This document shows, in pieces, positions 18,253 through 26,809 of a stretch of DNA of 64,000 nucleotides; the stretch's first letter is position 1, and each line of letters starts with the position of its first letter. The notes beneath the pieces were generated by a model that was given only the letters and a program-made list of their open reading frames with translations, did no database searches and was not told the origin of the DNA. The stretch covers positions 186,001 to 250,000 of the forward strand of contig NZ_LMHJ01000004.1 in the NCBI RefSeq assembly GCF_001427795.1, written 5' to 3'. Origin of the DNA: Nocardioides sp. Root682 (GTDB lineage Bacteria > Actinomycetota > Actinomycetes > Propionibacteriales > Nocardioidaceae). The position numbers were made by a program, and so were the translations under genes.

Positions 18253-19185
18253 CTACGCCAGGGGCAGCAGGTTGAGCACGACCGCCTCGGGCCGGCAGGC
18301 GATCCGGACCCGGGTGTACGGGTTGGTGCCGATGCCCGCCGAGACGTGCAGCACCGCCGACCTGGGATCGCCCGGACGGGAGTCGGCGGGGTGGCGGTGC
18401 AGGCCGCGAGCCCGCGCGGGATCGATGTCGCAGTTCGTGGTGAGCGCGCGGGCACCGCCGGGCCAGGGAAGACGGACCTGACCGCCATGGGTGTGCCCGG
18501 CGATGATCGCGTCGTACCCGTCCGCCGCGAACTGGTCCAGCACGCGCAGGTACGGCGCGTGCGTCACCGCGAGGCGCAGGTCGGCGTCGGTCTCCGCTGC
18601 TCCGGCAACGGCGGGGAGGTCGTCGTACCCGAGGTGGGGGTCGTCCACCCCCGCGAACGCGAAGGTGGTCTCGCCCACGGTGAGGCGGGAGCGACGGTTG
18701 GTGAGGTCCAGCCACCCTGCGCCGGCCAGGCCGGCGCTCAGGTCGCCCCAGGGCAGCTGGGGGACCTCGGTGTGGCGCTTGCCGTCGTCCGGCAGCAGGT
18801 ACGCGATCGGGTTGCGCAAGCGGGGCTCGAAGTAGTCGTTGGAGCCGTGGACGAACACGCCGGGCACGTCGAGCAGGTCACCGAGGCTGTCGAGGACGAC
18901 CGGCACGGCATCGCGGTGCGCGAGGTTGTCGCCGGTGTCGATGACCAGGTCGGGCTCCAGGGCGGCCAGCGACCGCAGCCACTCCTGCTTGCGGGTCTGC
19001 CCGGGCGTCATGTGGATGTCGGTGAGGTGCAGCACCCGCAACGGCCGCATCCCGGCCGGGAGCACCCGGACGTCGTAGGTCCGCAGCGTGTACTGGCGGG
19101 CCTCCCAGGCGGCGTACGACGTCACGGTGGCCCCGAGCACTCCGCCGAGTCCTGCGGTCCGCAGCAGAGCGCGCACGAATCCCAT
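18253..19185 (-). CDS. Metallophosphoesterase (YkuE-like)
   Basis: This is a two-metal phosphoesterase, 310 residues. An N-terminal hydrophobic segment (~8-27) suggests membrane attachment. The metal motifs run in order: LTDIHMTPG (D, H), DTGDNL, GSNDYF (the usual GNHD with His replaced by Asp), THAPYL and GHTHGGQ. In M. tuberculosis a homologue (Rv3683, from memory) is also next to the PASTA-type PBP, as here. The substrate is unknown; wall or lipid precursors are possible. Confidence 0.88.
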   Translation of the reverse strand: MGFVRALLRTAGLGGVLGATVTSYAAWEARQYTLRTYDVRVLPAGMRPLRVLHLTDIHMTPGQTRKQEWLRSLAALEPDLVIDTGDNLAHRDAVPVVLDSLGDLLDVPGVFVHGSNDYFEPRLRNPIAYLLPDDGKRHTEVPQLPWGDLSAGLAGAGWLDLTNRRSRLTVGETTFAFAGVDDPHLGYDDLPAVAGAAETDADLRLAVTHAPYLRVLDQFAADGYDAIIAGHTHGGQVRLPWPGGARALTTNCDIDPARARGLHRHPADSRPGDPRSAVLHVSAGIGTNPYTRVRIACRPEAVVLNLLPLA

Positions 19186-19221
19186 TCGGCAAGCACATCA
19201 CACGGCAGGCACAATCAACGC

Positions 19222-19680
19222 ATGAGCACCCTCAAGGACCGTCTGCGCGCTGACCTCACCACTGCCATCAAGGCCCGTGACGACGTGCGGTCCTCCACGC
19301 TGCGGATGGTCCTCACCGCGGTCACGAACGCGGAGGTGGCCGGCAAGGTCGCCAAGGAGCTCTCCGACGACGAGGTGCTCACCGTGCTCTCCAGCGAGGC
19401 CAAGAAGCGCCGCGAGGCCGCCGTGGCCTTCGAGGAGGGCAACCGGCCCGAGCAGGCGGCCAAGGAGCGGGCCGAGACGGCCGTGCTCCAGGACTACCTG
19501 CCCCAGCAGCTCGGGGTCGAGGAGATCGCAGCGATCGTCACTGCCGCCGTCGAGCAGGTCGGCGCGGCCGGGGCCGGCCCCAAGGCGATGGGCCAGGTGA
19601 TGGGCATCGTGACGCCGCAGGTCAAGGGGCGCGCCGACGGCGCCGCTGTCGCTGCAGAGGTACGACGCCAGCTCGGCTGA
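19222..19680 (+). CDS. YqeY/GatB C-terminal-like protein
   Basis: This is a 152-residue helical protein. It follows the YqeY pattern: MSTLKDRLRADLTTAIKARD, STLRMVLTAVTNAEV, EQAAKERAETAVLQDYLPQQL and GPKAMGQVMGIVTPQVKGRADG. These resemble the tRNA-binding tail of GatB amidotransferase subunits. The precise function is not established. It is divergent from the metallophosphoesterase and convergent with the PBP gene, ten bases away. Confidence 0.9.
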   Translation: MSTLKDRLRADLTTAIKARDDVRSSTLRMVLTAVTNAEVAGKVAKELSDDEVLTVLSSEAKKRREAAVAFEEGNRPEQAAKERAETAVLQDYLPQQLGVEEIAAIVTAAVEQVGAAGAGPKAMGQVMGIVTPQVKGRADGAAVAAEVRRQLG

Positions 19681-19690
19681 GCCAGCGCGC

Positions 19691-22033
19691 TCAGTCGTCC
19701 CCGGCAGTGGCCCCGGGGGTGCCGGCGGGAGGATCGCCGCCGCGCTTCTTCTTCTTTTTCTTGGCCTTCGGGCTGCCGTCGGAGATGTAGAGGGTGACCG
19801 TGTCGCCCGAGCCGAGGTCGGCGCCCGCACCGGGGGACGAGTAGGCGACCAGGCCGGCGCGGAAGCCTGAGTCGACCGTGCGGCCACGGACGACGGTGAA
19901 GCCGAGGGCCTCCAGCTCGGCGCTGACGTCCTCGTAGCTGCGACCGCTCACATCGGGGATCGGGGTCAGCACGCCCGCGATGTCGGTGGAGGACGGCCGT
20001 TCGAAGTCCTCGTCGGCGAGGTACTGCGCGATCGCCTTGAACGTGTCGCCCCACAGCGGGCCTGCCGTCGTCGAACCGGAGGACGTGTACAGCGTCCGGC
20101 CGCCGACGGACTTGCCGTCCAGGGACTCGGGGTGGCCAGCCCGGTTCGCGCCGGCGACCGTGGCCGCGCCAGCGAGGTTCGGCGTGTAGCCGACGAACCA
20201 GACCGAGTTGTTGCCGCTCGTCGTGCCGGTCTTGCCGGCAGCCGGCTGGCCGGGGCTCAGTGCCGCACCGAATCCGCCGGGAGCGATCACGCCGCGGAGC
20301 ACGTCGTTGACGGCGTTCGCGACCGGGCTGGCCAGCACCTGGGTGCAGCTCTTCGCGTACTCCTTGAGCACGTTGCCCTCGACGTCCTCGATCTGCGTGA
20401 CCGGGCGGGCGTCGCAGTGCAGGCCGCGCGCGGCGAAGGTCGCGTAGGCCTCGGCCATCTCCAGCGGGCTCACGTCCGCGACACCGAGGGTGAACGACGG
20501 CACGATGTTGGCCTTGGTCAGCGAGCGGATGCCCATCCGCTTGGCGAGCTTCCACGGCTCGCAGATGCCGGTCTCCTTCTCGAGGTTCACGAAGAACGTG
20601 TTGACCGACTTCTGGGTGCCCTCGTAGAGGTTGGGTGCGGCGGAGGAACTCGTGGAGTTGCCGGGTGTCCAGATGGTGCTGTCCTGGTAGGGGCCGTCAC
20701 AGGTCTGGAACTCGCTGAGCGGGAAGCGACCCGGGTTGGGTGCCGGGAACCGCTTGCTCAGCGGGATCTTCTTCTGGATCGCGGCAGCCAGCACGAACGC
20801 CTTGAAGGTGGATCCGGGCTGGAAACCCGCCGCGTCGCCGTACTTGGTCGGGACGGAGTAGTTGAGGAACGTCTGGCCCTTCTTCTTGCCCATCGGCCGC
20901 GACTGGGCGAGTGCGCGCACGTTGCCGCTGCCGGGCTCGATCAGGGCGAGGGCGCCAACGGCCAGGTCGTCCTTGAAGACGTGGGCCTTGACCGACGCCT
21001 GTGCGGCCTTCTGGAAGCGCATGTCGATCGTGGTCTTGATCGTCAGGCCGCCGTTGAAGATCAGCGCCTCGCGCTCGGTGGGGGTGTCGCCGAGCGCGGG
21101 GTCGGTCTTGAGCCAGCGCAGGACGTAGTCGCAGAAGAACTGGGCTCCGGAGTTTACGCAACCGTTCGGCTGCTCCTGCACCTTGAGCCCGAGCCGGCGC
21201 TTCTTGGCCGCGTCGGCGTCGGCGTCGGTGATCACGCTGAGCTGGGCCATCCGGCCGAGCACGATGTTGCGGCGCACCACCGCCTGGGCGGCATTCTTGG
21301 TGGGGTTGTACGCCTCGGGGCTCTGCACGAGCCCGGCCAGCAGGGCCGCCTGGCGCAGGTCGAGGTCCTTGGCGTTGACGCTGAAGTAGTGCTGGGCGGC
21401 GGCCTGGACGCCGTACGCGCCGTCACCGAAGTAGGCGGTGTTGAGGTACCGCTCGAGGATCCAGTCCTTGGACTGGCGCTTCTCGAGAGCGATCGCGTAG
21501 CGGAGCTCCTTGAGCTTGCGGCCGTAGGTGTCGTCGGTCGCCGCGGCGCGTTCCTCGTCGGTCTTGGCCTGGTTGATCAACGTCAGCTTCACCAGCTGCT
21601 GGGTGATCGACGAGCCACCCTGGGCGACGCCGCCGGCTGCCTGGTTGGTGAACAGCGCGCGGATCGTGCCCTTCACGTCGAGGGCGCCGTGCTGGTAGAA
21701 GCGGTAGTCCTCGATCGCGACGATGGCCTCGACCATCGTGCGCGAGATCTGCCGCAGGGGTACGTCGACCCGGTTCTGGTCGTAGAGGGTGGCGATGGTG
21801 CGCCCGCCCTTGTCCTTGATCTCGGTGCGCTGCGGAAGCTGCTCGGTCTCGAGCTGCTGCGGGAGGTCGTCGACGGACTCGGCCACGTTGCGGGCGGTGA
21901 AGCCCAGCACGCCGGCGAACGGGATCGCGAGACCCGAGACGACCACGCCGAGGACGGCGGACACCAGCAGCATCACGCCGAGATGGGAGGCGATCTTGCC
22001 GGGCGGCAGGCCGTCGAAGCGGAGACGAGACAT
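19691..22033 (-). CDS. ponA2: Bifunctional penicillin-binding protein with PASTA domain (PonA2-like)
   Basis: It polymerises and cross-links peptidoglycan at the outer membrane face. An N-terminal transmembrane helix (~14-40) is followed by a GT51 transglycosylase domain with the catalytic EDYRFYQHG. The transpeptidase domain has STFK, SVN and KTGTT motifs. One PASTA domain (~690-760) precedes a Lys-rich tail. Length is 780 residues from the ATG at 22033; an upstream in-frame start at 22093 is less likely because the Arg/Leu membrane start would be displaced. It is divergent from the whiB gene, as in M. tuberculosis ponA2-whiB4, which supports the assignment. Confidence 0.93.
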   Translation of the reverse strand: MSRLRFDGLPPGKIASHLGVMLLVSAVLGVVVSGLAIPFAGVLGFTARNVAESVDDLPQQLETEQLPQRTEIKDKGGRTIATLYDQNRVDVPLRQISRTMVEAIVAIEDYRFYQHGALDVKGTIRALFTNQAAGGVAQGGSSITQQLVKLTLINQAKTDEERAAATDDTYGRKLKELRYAIALEKRQSKDWILERYLNTAYFGDGAYGVQAAAQHYFSVNAKDLDLRQAALLAGLVQSPEAYNPTKNAAQAVVRRNIVLGRMAQLSVITDADADAAKKRRLGLKVQEQPNGCVNSGAQFFCDYVLRWLKTDPALGDTPTEREALIFNGGLTIKTTIDMRFQKAAQASVKAHVFKDDLAVGALALIEPGSGNVRALAQSRPMGKKKGQTFLNYSVPTKYGDAAGFQPGSTFKAFVLAAAIQKKIPLSKRFPAPNPGRFPLSEFQTCDGPYQDSTIWTPGNSTSSSAAPNLYEGTQKSVNTFFVNLEKETGICEPWKLAKRMGIRSLTKANIVPSFTLGVADVSPLEMAEAYATFAARGLHCDARPVTQIEDVEGNVLKEYAKSCTQVLASPVANAVNDVLRGVIAPGGFGAALSPGQPAAGKTGTTSGNNSVWFVGYTPNLAGAATVAGANRAGHPESLDGKSVGGRTLYTSSGSTTAGPLWGDTFKAIAQYLADEDFERPSSTDIAGVLTPIPDVSGRSYEDVSAELEALGFTVVRGRTVDSGFRAGLVAYSSPGAGADLGSGDTVTLYISDGSPKAKKKKKKRGGDPPAGTPGATAGDD

Positions 22034-22118
22034 GGCCTCAGGGTACGGGACGTACGGGTGTCTCCCGGACTCGTCGCGGCCTCCCCGTCGCACCGGAGAC
22101 GCGCTCGACCGAGCAAAC

Positions 22119-22140
22119 GTCTAGTCAGATGTGACTAGAC
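22119..22140. promoter_or_regulatory. Palindromic operator candidate between ponA2 and whiB4
   Basis: GTCTAGTCA (22119-22127) and TGACTAGAC (22132-22140) form a perfect inverted repeat with a four-base spacer. It sits in the divergent promoter region, 86 bases from the ponA2 start and 121 from whiB. Confidence 0.6.
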
Positions 22141-22260
22141 AGGTTGGGCAGAACGAGCGATGTTGGAGAAGGGTCTCCATCCTTTACTTTGTCTAGGTCG
22201 GAGAGACCATGCGCTGTGGGGGTGCTGGCTCTTCGGATGTGGGAACCACAAGGGGACAAC

Positions 22261-22542
22261 ATGTGGGTAGATGACTGGGCGCCAAGGGCAGCCTGTCGGG
22301 ACGCGCAGCCGGACCAGCTTTTCGTCCGGGGCGCAGAGCAGAACAAGGCCAAGCAAGTGTGTTCGGGATGTGCCGTGCGCACCGAGTGTCTCGCTGAGGC
22401 GCTCGACAACCAGATCGAGTGGGGCGTCTGGGGCGGAATGACGGAACGGGAGCGCCGTGCGCTCCTGCGACGCCGCCCGAGCGCATCGTGGCGCAAGGTC
22501 CTCGAGGACGCGCGCGACGGCCAGGTCGTTCCGGCTGTCTGA
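22261..22542 (+). CDS. whiB4: WhiB family iron-sulfur regulator (WhiB4-like)
   Basis: This is a small 4Fe-4S redox-sensing transcription factor. C12, C34, C37 and C43 form the cluster site. GVWGGMTERERRALLRR is the GVWGG turn followed by a basic tail. The pattern LFVRGAEQNKAKQVC with ALDNQIEWGVWGG is closest to mycobacterial WhiB4, and its neighbour ponA2 and the two ATPase genes are the same as there. The ATG at 22261 gives 93 residues; upstream in-frame sequence lacks family similarity. It likely controls oxidative stress genes; this is inference from the family. Confidence 0.92.
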   Translation: MWVDDWAPRAACRDAQPDQLFVRGAEQNKAKQVCSGCAVRTECLAEALDNQIEWGVWGGMTERERRALLRRRPSASWRKVLEDARDGQVVPAV

Positions 22543-22550
22543 GGCCTGAT

Positions 22551-22580
22551 CCGGGAAGGCCGCGCGAGCGACCTTCCCGG
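22551..22580. terminator. Bidirectional hairpin between whiB4 and the ATPase gene
   Basis: CCGGGAAGG (22551-22559) pairs with CCTTCCCGG (22572-22580) between two convergent genes. Confidence 0.65.
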
Positions 22581-22585
22581 CTGCT

Positions 22586-23767
22586 TCACCCCTGTGCGAG
22601 CAGGGTGCCGACCGTGCGCAGCCCGTCGAGGTCGTGCACGTCTCCGGCGAGCGCCGGCACCACGACCGTCGCCACCTGCGGGTGCGCGGTCGCGAACCGG
22701 TCGCGCAGCATGCCTTCGCGCTGCACCATCCGCACGCGGTCGCCGTGCAACCGGAGCAGACCCGCTGTCAGCGACCCCGCATCCTGCTGACGCAGCCGCG
22801 CCGCCGCCGTCATGGCCTCGTCCGCCGACAGCGCTCCGGTCGGCTCGGGGCTGGCCCGGTTGATCACCAGTCCGGCCAACGGCATGCCGTCCTCGCTGAG
22901 CCGCTCCACGAAGTACTCCGCCTCGCGCAGTGCGTCCGGCTCCGGCGCGGCGACCACGAGGAACGCCGTACCGTCGGCCTTGAGCAGCGAGTAGGTCTGC
23001 TGGGCGCGCTGCCGGAAGCCACCGAAGACGGTGTCCAGCGCGGTCACGAACGTCTGCAGGTCCTTGAGGAACTGGGCGCCGAGGATCTTGGTCATCGCGT
23101 TCACGATCAGGCCGAAGCCGGCCGACATCAGCTTGGCCGGACCCTTGGCCGGCGCCATCATCAGCCGGACGAACTTGCCGTCGAGGAAGCTCGACAGGCG
23201 TTCGGGGGAGTCCAGGAAGTCCAGCGCCGAGCGTGACGGAGGCGTGTCCACGACGATCAGGTCGTAGGTGCCGGCCGCGCGGGAGTCGCGGTGCAGCTGG
23301 CCGAGCTTCTCCATCGCCATGTACTCCTGCGTGCCCGCGAACGAGCTCGACAGCGCGATGTAGAACGGGTTGGCCAGGATCTGCTTCGCCTTCTCGGGGC
23401 TGGCTTGGGAGATGACCACCTCATCGAAGGTGCGCTTCATGTCCAGCATCATCGCGTCGAGGCTGCCGTCGCCCTGCACACCGGTGACCGGTCGCGGGGT
23501 GTTGTCGAGCTCGGCGATCCCCATCGACTGGGCGAGGCGCCGGGCCGGGTCGATCGTGAGTACGACGACCTTCCGCCCGCGTTCGGCAGCGCGCAGCGCG
23601 AGCGCGGCGCTGGTCGTCGTCTTGCCGACGCCGCCGGAGCCGCAGCACACGATGATCCCCGTCTTCGGGTCATCGAGGAGGGCGTCGACGTCGAGGGTGC
23701 CTGCCCGCCGTGCGGGCGGCGTCGCGGGTCCGACCCGGGTCTGTCGCTGCGTGCTGCTCCGGGCCAT
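22586..23767 (-). CDS. ArsA/GET3-like ATPase (second of pair)
   Basis: This is a deviant-Walker P-loop ATPase of the ArsA/anion-transporting family, ~393 residues. GSGGVGKTTTS (~44-54) is the P-loop, VVDTPPSRSALDFLD is switch II, and LVINR lies in the base-recognition region. It overlaps the upstream paralogue, so the pair likely forms a heterodimer, as suggested for the mycobacterial pair Rv3679-Rv3680. The preceding TGA, ATG 23767 and GTG 23770 overlap, so the exact start is ambiguous by one codon. No arsenic genes are near; the cargo is unknown. Confidence 0.9.
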   Translation of the reverse strand: MARSSTQRQTRVGPATPPARRAGTLDVDALLDDPKTGIIVCCGSGGVGKTTTSAALALRAAERGRKVVVLTIDPARRLAQSMGIAELDNTPRPVTGVQGDGSLDAMMLDMKRTFDEVVISQASPEKAKQILANPFYIALSSSFAGTQEYMAMEKLGQLHRDSRAAGTYDLIVVDTPPSRSALDFLDSPERLSSFLDGKFVRLMMAPAKGPAKLMSAGFGLIVNAMTKILGAQFLKDLQTFVTALDTVFGGFRQRAQQTYSLLKADGTAFLVVAAPEPDALREAEYFVERLSEDGMPLAGLVINRASPEPTGALSADEAMTAAARLRQQDAGSLTAGLLRLHGDRVRMVQREGMLRDRFATAHPQVATVVVPALAGDVHDLDGLRTVGTLLAQG

Positions 23768-24765
23768 CACGCCATCCCTTGTGCTCGGAGGTGGGCGGCG
23801 AGCTCGTAGAGCCCGCCGATGTCGATGCCGCCGGCCATCCGGGGCAGCTCGTAGGAGGGCACGTCCAGCTTCGCGACCAGCTCGCGCTGGGAGTCCTCGA
23901 GCGCGCGCCGCTCGGCGTGGTCGGCCGCCTCGGCGACGAGGTCCTCGACCAGCGTCGGGGTGACGGCGAGGCCACCCGCGGCGAGGTCCTTCTCGATCCG
24001 CGCCTGGTCGAGGCTGCCGGTGCGGGCCGCCGCGAGGTCGTCGGCCGTGAGGTCCTGGGGCCGGGCGAGGTTGACGATCACGCCGCCGACGGGGAGCCGG
24101 TTGGCGCGCAGCTCCGCGATGCCGTCGATGGTCTCCTGCACCGGCATCTCCTCGAGCACGGTGACCAGGTGGACGGCCGTGCGCGGCGACCGGAACAGCG
24201 TCATCATCGTGTCGGACTGCGCCTTGATGGGACCGACCTTCGCCAGGCCGGCGAGCTCGTTGCTGACGTTGAGGAACTGACAGATCCGGCCGGTCGGGGG
24301 CGCGTCCAGCACGACGTGGTCGTAGGTGATGGCGCCCTTGTTGCGGCTGTTGCGCTCGACGGCCTCGTAGACCTTGCCGGTCAGCAGCACGTCGCGCACG
24401 CCCGGCGCGATGGTGGTGGCGAACTCGATGACACCGAAGCGGTCCAGTGCCTTTCCGGCGCGACCGAGCCGGTAGTACATGGAGAGGTACTCCAGCAGCG
24501 CGGACTCCGCGTCGATGTGCAGCGCGTGCACCACGCCGCGGCCGCCGTCCTCGTCCGGGAGACCGGTCGTCAGGCGCCGCTCGACGTACGGGAGCGGGTC
24601 GACGTCGAACATCCTCGCGATGCCCTGACGGCCCTCCACCTCGCAGAGCAGGACGTTCTTGCCCTTGCCGGCCAGCGCCAGAGCCAGCGCCGAGGCAACG
24701 GTTGACTTCCCCGTGCCGCCCTTGCCGGAGACGATGTGCAGACGCACCTTCGACCAGTCACTCAC
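23767..24765 (-). CDS. ArsA/GET3-like ATPase (first of pair)
   Basis: This 332-residue ATPase has the P-loop VSGKGGTGKSTVA (~13-25), switch II LDAPPTGRICQFL and a C-terminal helical region. The GKGGTGKS form with the signature Lys is typical of the ArsA/GET3/MinD class. Its GTG start lies seven bases after a TAGGCT box, so it is probably transcribed as a leaderless message. Coupling to the next ATPase and gene context match the mycobacterial pair beside whiB4, implicated there in glycerol or redox physiology (recalled, not shown here). Confidence 0.9.
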   Translation of the reverse strand: MSDWSKVRLHIVSGKGGTGKSTVASALALALAGKGKNVLLCEVEGRQGIARMFDVDPLPYVERRLTTGLPDEDGGRGVVHALHIDAESALLEYLSMYYRLGRAGKALDRFGVIEFATTIAPGVRDVLLTGKVYEAVERNSRNKGAITYDHVVLDAPPTGRICQFLNVSNELAGLAKVGPIKAQSDTMMTLFRSPRTAVHLVTVLEEMPVQETIDGIAELRANRLPVGGVIVNLARPQDLTADDLAAARTGSLDQARIEKDLAAGGLAVTPTLVEDLVAEAADHAERRALEDSQRELVAKLDVPSYELPRMAGGIDIGGLYELAAHLRAQGMA

Positions 24766-24772
24766 GGGCCGA

Positions 24773-24778
24773 AGCCTA
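24773..24778 (-). promoter_or_regulatory. -10 box of the ATPase pair
   Basis: TAGGCT on the minus strand ends seven bases before the GTG start at 24765. Confidence 0.45.
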
Positions 24779-24783
24779 GTGGT

Positions 24784-25194
24784 TCAGGAGAGCTTGTCCG
24801 CGAGAACGATCCACGTGAAGAAGCTGATGCCCACCAACATGCCGATGTGCCCCAGGATCGACAGGGCCGGTCCCTGGGCCCAGCTGTCGCCCGTCGCGTC
24901 GGCGGCGTGCTTGCTCGGACGGGTCATCCACCGGGTCAGGATCAGCAGGCCGACGGCGACCTCGATCCACCACACCACCAGCGCGACGGCGCCGACGGTG
25001 CCTCCCGGGGAGGTCAGGTAGTAGATCCACACGGCCAGTGCCAGCACGCCCACGATGGTGTGCGCCTTGACGATCCCGAGAGGGACGAGCGCGTGGCCTG
25101 CCTGGGACTGCTCCGAGGAGAGTCGCATCCTGGTCAGGAGTACGACGACCGCGGCCAGCGCGGTCAGCATCCATACGGCGTTGTCGAGACTCAC
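24784..25194 (-). CDS. Four-helix membrane protein, unknown function
   Basis: This is a small integral membrane protein (136 residues from GTG 25194; 142 from GTG 25212) with four hydrophobic helices. The second half contains WWIEVAVGLLILTRWMTRPS and a loop with GDSWAQGPALSILGHIGM. I do not recognise a named family. It lies 18 bases upstream of the ATPase pair on the same strand and may be partly cotranscribed. The start choice is uncertain. Confidence 0.65.
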   Translation of the reverse strand: MSLDNAVWMLTALAAVVVLLTRMRLSSEQSQAGHALVPLGIVKAHTIVGVLALAVWIYYLTSPGGTVGAVALVVWWIEVAVGLLILTRWMTRPSKHAADATGDSWAQGPALSILGHIGMLVGISFFTWIVLADKLS

Positions 25195-25249
25195 CGCGGC
25201 ATCGTTGCACAAGTTGTGACGCCCGCCACTCGGTGCCGCTGCGGCTCAC

Positions 25250-25271
25250 CGCAGCGCTGCCGCAGCGCTGC
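25250..25271. repeat. Short tandem repeat
   Basis: CGCAGCGCTGC occurs twice head to tail in the divergent promoter region before the DUF4177 gene. Confidence 0.5.
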
Positions 25272-25310
25272 CGCGGATCGGGCGGCGGCAGCGGCCGCGA
25301 CCGGCCTGAG

Positions 25311-25316
25311 TATCGT
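25311..25316 (+). promoter_or_regulatory. -10 box of the DUF4177-RidA-NUDIX-MBL operon
   Basis: TATCGT ends seven bases before the ATG at 25324, predicting a leaderless message. Confidence 0.45.
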
Positions 25317-25323
25317 GCGGAGC

Positions 25324-25476
25324 ATGACCAAGTGGGAGTACCAGGTAGCGCCCGTCCTCAATCACGTTGCGGCGCAGATCCTCAACAACTTCGGCCAGGA
25401 CGGGTGGGAGCTCGTCACGCTCATCCCCGGCCAGGGTGGCAACGACATCGCGTACTTCAAGCGTCCGGCCCAGTGA
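25324..25476 (+). CDS. DUF4177 small protein
   Basis: This is a 50-residue protein, MTKWEYQVAPV...NNFGQDGWELVTLIPG, with the DUF4177 pattern (KWEY, GxDGWELV). The function is unknown. It heads a four-gene run with spacing of one base or less up to the NUDIX gene. A small gene in the same place precedes the RidA homologue in M. tuberculosis (recalled as Rv3678A). Confidence 0.85.
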   Translation: MTKWEYQVAPVLNHVAAQILNNFGQDGWELVTLIPGQGGNDIAYFKRPAQ

Positions 25477-25477
25477 C

Positions 25478-25936
25478 GTGAGTGCCGAGCAGCGTCTGGC
25501 CGAGCTCGGCCTGACCGTCCCCGACGTCGTACCGCCCGTCGCGGCGTACCTCCCCGCTGTCCGCAGCGGTGCGATGGTCTACACCGCCGGGCAGCTGCCG
25601 ATGCGTGACGGCGCGTTGATCGCGACCGGCAAGGTGGGCGCCGACGTCACCCCCGAGGTGGCCTACGAGTGCGCCCGCCAGTGCGCGCTCAACGCGATGG
25701 CGGCGATCCGTTCGGTGACCGGGACGCTCGAGGGCATCCGCATCCTCAAGGTCGGCGTCTTCGTGGCCTCGTCGACGGACTTCACGGCGCAGGCCGCTGT
25801 CGCGAACGGTGCTTCCGAGCTGTTCGGTGCGGTGTTCGGCGAGCTCGGGGTGCATGCCCGCTCGGCGGTCGGCGTCGCCGTGCTGCCCCTCGACTCGGCT
25901 GTCGAGGTCGAGGTCATCGCCGAGGTCGTCGGGTGA
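25478..25936 (+). CDS. RidA family protein
   Basis: This 152-residue protein resembles the YjgF/RidA enamine/imine deaminase family, which removes reactive 2-aminoacrylate. VYTAGQLPMRDG and the long helix AYECARQCALNAMAAIRSV fit the YjgF/YER057c subgroup. The catalytic Arg typical of true RidA near the C terminus is not obvious, so deaminase activity is uncertain. The GTG at 25478 lies one base after the DUF4177 stop; the 3' end overlaps the NUDIX gene by four bases (GTGA). Confidence 0.85.
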   Translation: MSAEQRLAELGLTVPDVVPPVAAYLPAVRSGAMVYTAGQLPMRDGALIATGKVGADVTPEVAYECARQCALNAMAAIRSVTGTLEGIRILKVGVFVASSTDFTAQAAVANGASELFGAVFGELGVHARSAVGVAVLPLDSAVEVEVIAEVVG

Positions 25937-26805
25937 CCACGATTCCGTTGCCGCCGGTGCCGCTGCCGGAGCGGCTCGCTGCGCTCGCGCAGGAGTACGC
26001 CGACGGGCAGCGTGAGGCCGCCGAGCCGCGGGACGCGGCGACCGTGATCCTGCTGCGGCCGGGTGCCGACGGCGCTCCTGAGGTCTACCTGCTGCGGCGG
26101 CAGACCACGATGGCCTTCGCGGGTGGCATGTGCGTGTTCCCCGGCGGTGGCGTCGACCCGCGGGACTACGACCACACCGTCGCCTGGGCAGGGCCCTCGC
26201 CCGCCGAGTGGGCGACCCGCCTGGGCACCACCGAGGATGTCGCCCGGGCACTGGTATGTGCCGCCGTGCGCGAGACCTTCGAGGAGTCGGGGGTACTGCT
26301 CGCGGGCACGTCCGCCGACAGTGTCGTCGCGGACACGACCGGCGAGGACTGGGAGGCCGACCGCGTCGCGCTCGAGTCGCGCGCCGAGTCGATGACCGAC
26401 TTCCTGACCCGGCGCGGGCTGGTGCTGCGCACCGACCTGCTCGGCGTCTGGACCGGCTGGCTGACGCCGGTCTTCGAGCCGAAGCGCTACCGGACCTACT
26501 TCTTCGCGGCCCGGTTGCCCGAGGGCCAGCTCACGCGCGACGTGTCCACGGAGTCGTCGGAAGTCGTCTGGCTGCCCGCCGCCGAGGCCGCCGACCAGGC
26601 GGATCGTGGCGAGCTCGCGATGCTCCCGCCGACGTACCTCACCTGCCTGGAGATCGGGACCCACCCCGACCTCGACGAGGTGATGGCCGCCAGTGTGGGC
26701 CGCACGGTCGAGATGTTCATGCCGCAGGTCGAGCCGCTGGGCGAGGGGTTCACCTTGTCCATGCCCGACGACCTGCGCCCGCTGGTGGCTGCGCGGAGGT
26801 CCTGA
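25933..26805 (+). CDS. NUDIX hydrolase
   Basis: This 290-residue protein has a NUDIX fold for cleaving nucleoside diphosphates linked to a moiety X. FPGGGVDPRD opens the box, and ALVCAAVRETFEESGVLL (~106-123) supplies the REx2EExG core. There is a large insertion between the glycine strand and the core, as in the long actinobacterial NUDT19-like members. The substrate is probably a CoA or nucleotide derivative, but this is inference. It is coupled to RidA upstream and five bases from the MBL gene. Confidence 0.87.
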   Translation: MTTIPLPPVPLPERLAALAQEYADGQREAAEPRDAATVILLRPGADGAPEVYLLRRQTTMAFAGGMCVFPGGGVDPRDYDHTVAWAGPSPAEWATRLGTTEDVARALVCAAVRETFEESGVLLAGTSADSVVADTTGEDWEADRVALESRAESMTDFLTRRGLVLRTDLLGVWTGWLTPVFEPKRYRTYFFAARLPEGQLTRDVSTESSEVVWLPAAEAADQADRGELAMLPPTYLTCLEIGTHPDLDEVMAASVGRTVEMFMPQVEPLGEGFTLSMPDDLRPLVAARRS

Positions 26806-26809
26806 GGCC

